Shown: in pieces, positions 58,152 to 62,000 of the stretch
How positions within the stretch are numbered: position 1 is the stretch's first letter
Layout of the letters: the number at the start of each line of letters is the position of its first letter
Assembly: GCA_012295275.1 (NCBI GenBank)
Contig: CM022676.1
Location: forward strand, 2,372,313 to 2,434,312
Source of the DNA: Chrysomallon squamiferum
Lineage: Eukaryota > Mollusca > Gastropoda > Neomphalida > Peltospiridae
Reading direction: 5' to 3'
DNA length: 62,000 nt
The notes under the pieces: model-generated
Seen by the model: the letters and a program-made list of their open reading frames with translations, nothing else
What the model was told of the DNA's origin: nothing
The model's database searches: none
Position numbers and translations under genes: made by a program

Positions 58152-58311
58152 TTACAACTGAAGGAGTCAACCAAACAAAAAAGAACCACTTTAAATCTTT
58201 AAAATGATCGAAGAATTAGTGAGTACATCTCACCTAACGGACCTCACTCTAATCGATATGATTTTTTCTTTGCTTAGTTTATATATATATAGACAGACAG
58301 ACAGACAGACA

Positions 58312-58364
<53 letters not shown>

Positions 58365-58751
58365 ACACAGAGAAAAACCTCTGGTACTGAATGCATATAC
58401 AATTGTAAAAGAATCAAAATTCAATTAATTAAAAATTGCCAGACAATTTAAAAACAAATAAATTTCAGTATATTAATAAATACAAAATGAAATAATAAAT
58501 ACTGATATTATAAAAACGATTCCATCAAATGACACAAAAAATTATTTTATTTACTGATTTTTTAATTATAACAACAATAAGCAAAGTACACAGGATATAT
58601 AAGAAATAAGTAAGTAAACAAATAAAGAACGACTTTGAAAGATTAAAACGATCGAAGTCTTATTGAGCACATCTCACCTATTGGACCTCACTCTAATCGA
58701 TATGATTTTTTCTTTGGTTAGTTTATGTATATATATACAGATAGACAGACA

Positions 58752-58807
<56 letters not shown>

Positions 58808-61800
58808 TACAGAGAGAAAAACCTCTGGTACTGAATGAATATAAAAATTGTAAAAGAAACAAAATTCAATTAATTAAAAATTGCCAGAAAATTTAAAAAC
58901 AAATACATTTCAGAACATTAATACATACAAAATGAAATAATAAATATTGATATTATAAAAACGATTCCACCAAATGACACAAAAAAATATTTTATTTACT
59001 GATTTTTTAATTATAACAACAATAAGCAAAGTAGACAGAAATAAGTAAGTAAACAAATAAAGAACGACTTTGAAAGTTTAAAACGATCGAAGGCTTAGTG
59101 AGTACATCTCACCTATTGGACGTCACTCTAATATATGTTTGTGAACACATATCACTAAAGGCAGATAAGTCTAATCGACATAATTGTTACTTCGCTTAGT
59201 GAATACATCCCACGTAAGGGACTTAACTCTAATCGATATGATTTTTTCTTTGCTTTGTTTATATGTATACAGACAGACAGACACACCGACACACACACAC
59301 AGACAGAAAAACCTCTGGTACTGAATGATTATACAATTGTAGAAGAAACAAAATTCAATTAATTAAAAATTGCCAGAACATTTAAAAACAAATAAATTTC
59401 AGAATATTAATAAATACAAAAAGAAATAATAAATACTGATATTAAAAAACCGATTCTATCAAATGACACCAAAAATTATTTTATTTACTGATTTTTTAAT
59501 TATAACAGGAACAAGCAAAGTGGACATTATAGAGTAAATAAATAAGCAAACAAAAAAGAACCACTTTTAAACTTTAAAATGATCGAAGAATTAGTGAATA
59601 CATCTCACCTAAGGGAGCTCACTCTAATCGATATGATTTTTTCTTTGCTAAGTTTATATATATACAGACAGACAGACAGACACACACACACACACACAAT
59701 TACACAGAGAAAAACCTCTGGTACTGAATGAATATAAAAATTGTAAAAGAAACAAAATTCAATTAATTAAAAATTGCCAGAAAATTTAAAAACAAATACA
59801 TTTCAGAATATTAATACATACAAAATGAAATAATAAATACTGATATTATAAAAACGATTCCATCAAATGACACAAACAATTATTTTATTTACGGATTTTT
59901 TAATTATAACAACAATAAGCAAAGTAGACAGGATATATAAGAAATAAGTAAGTAAACAAATAAAGAACGACTTTGAAAGATTAAAACGATCGAAGTCTTA
60001 TTGAGCACATCTCACCTATTGGACCTCACTCTAATCGATATGATTTTTTCTTTGGTTAGTTTATGTATATATATATACAGACAGACAGACAGACACACAC
60101 ACTCACACACAAACACAGACACTTACACAGAGAAAAACCACTGGTACTGAATGCATATACAATTTTAAAAGAATCAAAATTCAGTTAATTAAAAATTGCC
60201 AGAAAATTTAAAAACAAATAAATTTCAGAATATTAATAAATACAAAATGAAATAATAAATATTGATATTATAAAAACGATTCCACAAAATGACACAAATT
60301 TTTTTTTTATTTACTGATTTTTTAATTATAACAACAATAAGCAAAGTAGACAGAAATAAGTAAGTAAACAAATAAAGAACGACTTTGAAAGTTTAAAACG
60401 ATCGAAGGCTTAGTGAGTACATCTCACCTATTGGACGTCACTCAAATATATGTTTGTGAACACATATCACTAAAGGCAGATAAGTCTAATCGACATAATT
60501 GTTACTTCGCTTAGTGAATACATCCCACGTAAGGGACTTAACTCTAATCGATATGATTTTTTCTTTGCTTTGTTTATATGTATACAGACAGACAGACACA
60601 CCGACACACACACACAGACAGAAAAACCTCTGGTACTGAATGATTATACAATTGTAGAAGAAACAAAATTCAATTAATTAAAAATTGCCAGAACATTTAA
60701 AAACAAATAAATTGCAGAATATTAATAAATACAAAAAGAAATAATAAATACTGATATTAAAAAAACGATTCTATCAAATGACACCAAAAATTATTTTATT
60801 TACTGATTTTTTAATTATAACAGGAACAAGCAAAGTGGACATTATAGAGTAAATAAATAAGCAAACAAAAAAGAACCACTTTAAACTTTAAAATGATCGA
60901 AGAATTAGTGAATACGTCTCACCTAAGGGAGCTCACTCTAATCGATATGATTTTTTCTTTGCTAAGTTTATATATATACAGACAGACAGACAGACACACA
61001 CACACACACACAATTACACAGAGAAAAACCTCTGGTACTGAATGAATATAAAATTGTAAAAGAAACAAAATTCAATTAATTAAAAATTGCCAGAAAATTT
61101 AAAAACAAATACATTTCAGAACATTAATACATACAAAATGAAATAATAAATATTGATATTATAAAAACGATTCCACCAAATGACACAAAAAAATATTTTA
61201 TTTACTGATTTTTTAATTATAACAACAATAAGCAAAGTAGACAGAAATAAGTAAGTAAACAAATAAAGAACGACTTTGAAAGTTTAAAACGATCGAAGGC
61301 TTAGTGAGTACATCTCACCTATTGGACGTCACTCTAATATATGTTTGTGAACACATATCACTAAAGGCAGATAAGTCTAATCGACATAATTGTTACTTCG
61401 CTTAGTGAACACATCCCACGTAAGGGACTTAACTCTAATCGATATGATTTTTTCTTTGCTTTGTTTATATGTATACAGACAGACAGACACACCGACACAC
61501 ACAGACAGAAAAACCTCTGGTACTGAATGCTTATACAATTGTAGAAGAAACAAAATTCAATTAATTAAAAATTGCCAGAACATTTAAAAACAAATAAATT
61601 GCAGAATATTAATAAATACAAAAAGAAATAATAAATACTGATATTAAAAAAACGATTCTATCAAATGACACCAAAAATTATTTTATTTACTGATTTTTTA
61701 ATTATAACAGGAACAAGCAAAGTGGACATTATAGAGTAAATAAATAAGCAAACAAAAAAGAACCACTTTAAACTTTAAAATGATCGAAGAATTAGTGAAT

Positions 61801-62000
61801 ACGTCTCACCTAAGGGAGCTCACTCTAATCGATATGATTTTTTCTTTGCTAAGTTTATATATATACAGACAGACAGACAGACAGACACACACACACACAA
61901 TTACACAGAGAAAAACCTCTGGTACTGAATGAATATAAAATTGTAAAAGAAACAAAATTCAATTAATTAAAAATTGCCAGAAAATTTAAAAACAAATACA
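58152..62000 (+). repeat. ~400-bp satellite array, right (9 monomers, continues past window)
   Basis: Same monomers and same orientation as the left array. Starts are near 58207 (A), 58651 (B), 59089 (C), 59581 (A), 59989 (B), 60401 (C), 60895 (A), 61292 (C) and 61782 (A). The order A-B-C, repeating at 1314 bp (59581 to 60895), then A-C at 887 bp, shows a higher-order structure. Units of the same type are nearly identical here, more so than in the left array, indicating recent homogenisation. Confidence 0.9.
58313..58362 (+). repeat. (CA)n microsatellite inside a satellite monomer
   Basis: CA run after CAGA repeats. A second lies at about 58753-58805. Confidence 0.9.

Overview
The window is AT-rich, microsatellite-laden, intron-containing eukaryotic DNA. 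It carries a cluster of small immunoglobulin-superfamily (IgSF) genes. The Ig repertoire, MULE-type transposase remnants, a tRNA-like SINE and heavy (GA)n/(CA)n/(AAT)n content fit an invertebrate, most plausibly a mollusc (perhaps a heterobranch gastropod). This is inference: no marker gene fixes the taxon. Almost all ORFs over 60 codons that are not Ig exons are low-complexity or repeat shadows.

Layout. 0.45-4.8 kb and 58.2-62.0 kb are two same-orientation arrays of one ~400-bp satellite, bracketing everything else. 4.8-11.7 kb is repeat-rich: broken MULE transposase pieces, a minisatellite, a tRNA-like SINE and a ~1.1-kb degenerate tandem duplication. 13.7-22.8 kb holds a long minus-strand gene (called M1): leader, Ig1, a frameshifted Ig2, candidate 18-bp mini-exons and three membrane-segment exons. 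22.8-53.2 kb is a highly rearranged cluster of leader exons (ten copies), Ig1 exons (four full copies and several truncated stubs) and Ig2 exons. It includes a ~12.3-kb near-palindrome (arms 33720-39697 and 40002-46066, 304-bp loop), a second inverted arrangement around a 200-N gap at 25.1-25.3 kb, and a ~4.8-kb direct duplication (43.7-48.6 / 48.6-53.2 kb). 54.6-56.5 kb has a further Ig2 exon with a hydrophobic terminal exon.

Gene logic. Every internal exon junction of the family is phase 1: leader (55 bp), Ig1 (402 bp), Ig2 (333 bp), and terminal exons beginning with two codon-completing bases. The modules can therefore be joined in any order without changing frame. Three kinds of product are visible: a complete leader-Ig1-hydrophobic-tail protein of 205 codons (29209-32266); leader-Ig1-Ig2 copies that have no local tail exon and would stop just after Ig2 if the donor is read through (P2 and its mirror copy M2); and the M1 form with several membrane segments. 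Most upstream leader exons have only a ~20-bp Ig1 stub behind them, so they are either dead cassettes or alternative promoters/first exons for the next gene. A conserved block about 85 bp before each start codon contains GGTCACGTGACC or a CACATG variant.

Names P0-P3 (plus strand) and M1-M7 (minus strand) are labels used here for the copies. All splice sites and homologies were read by eye; no alignment, search or expression data were available.
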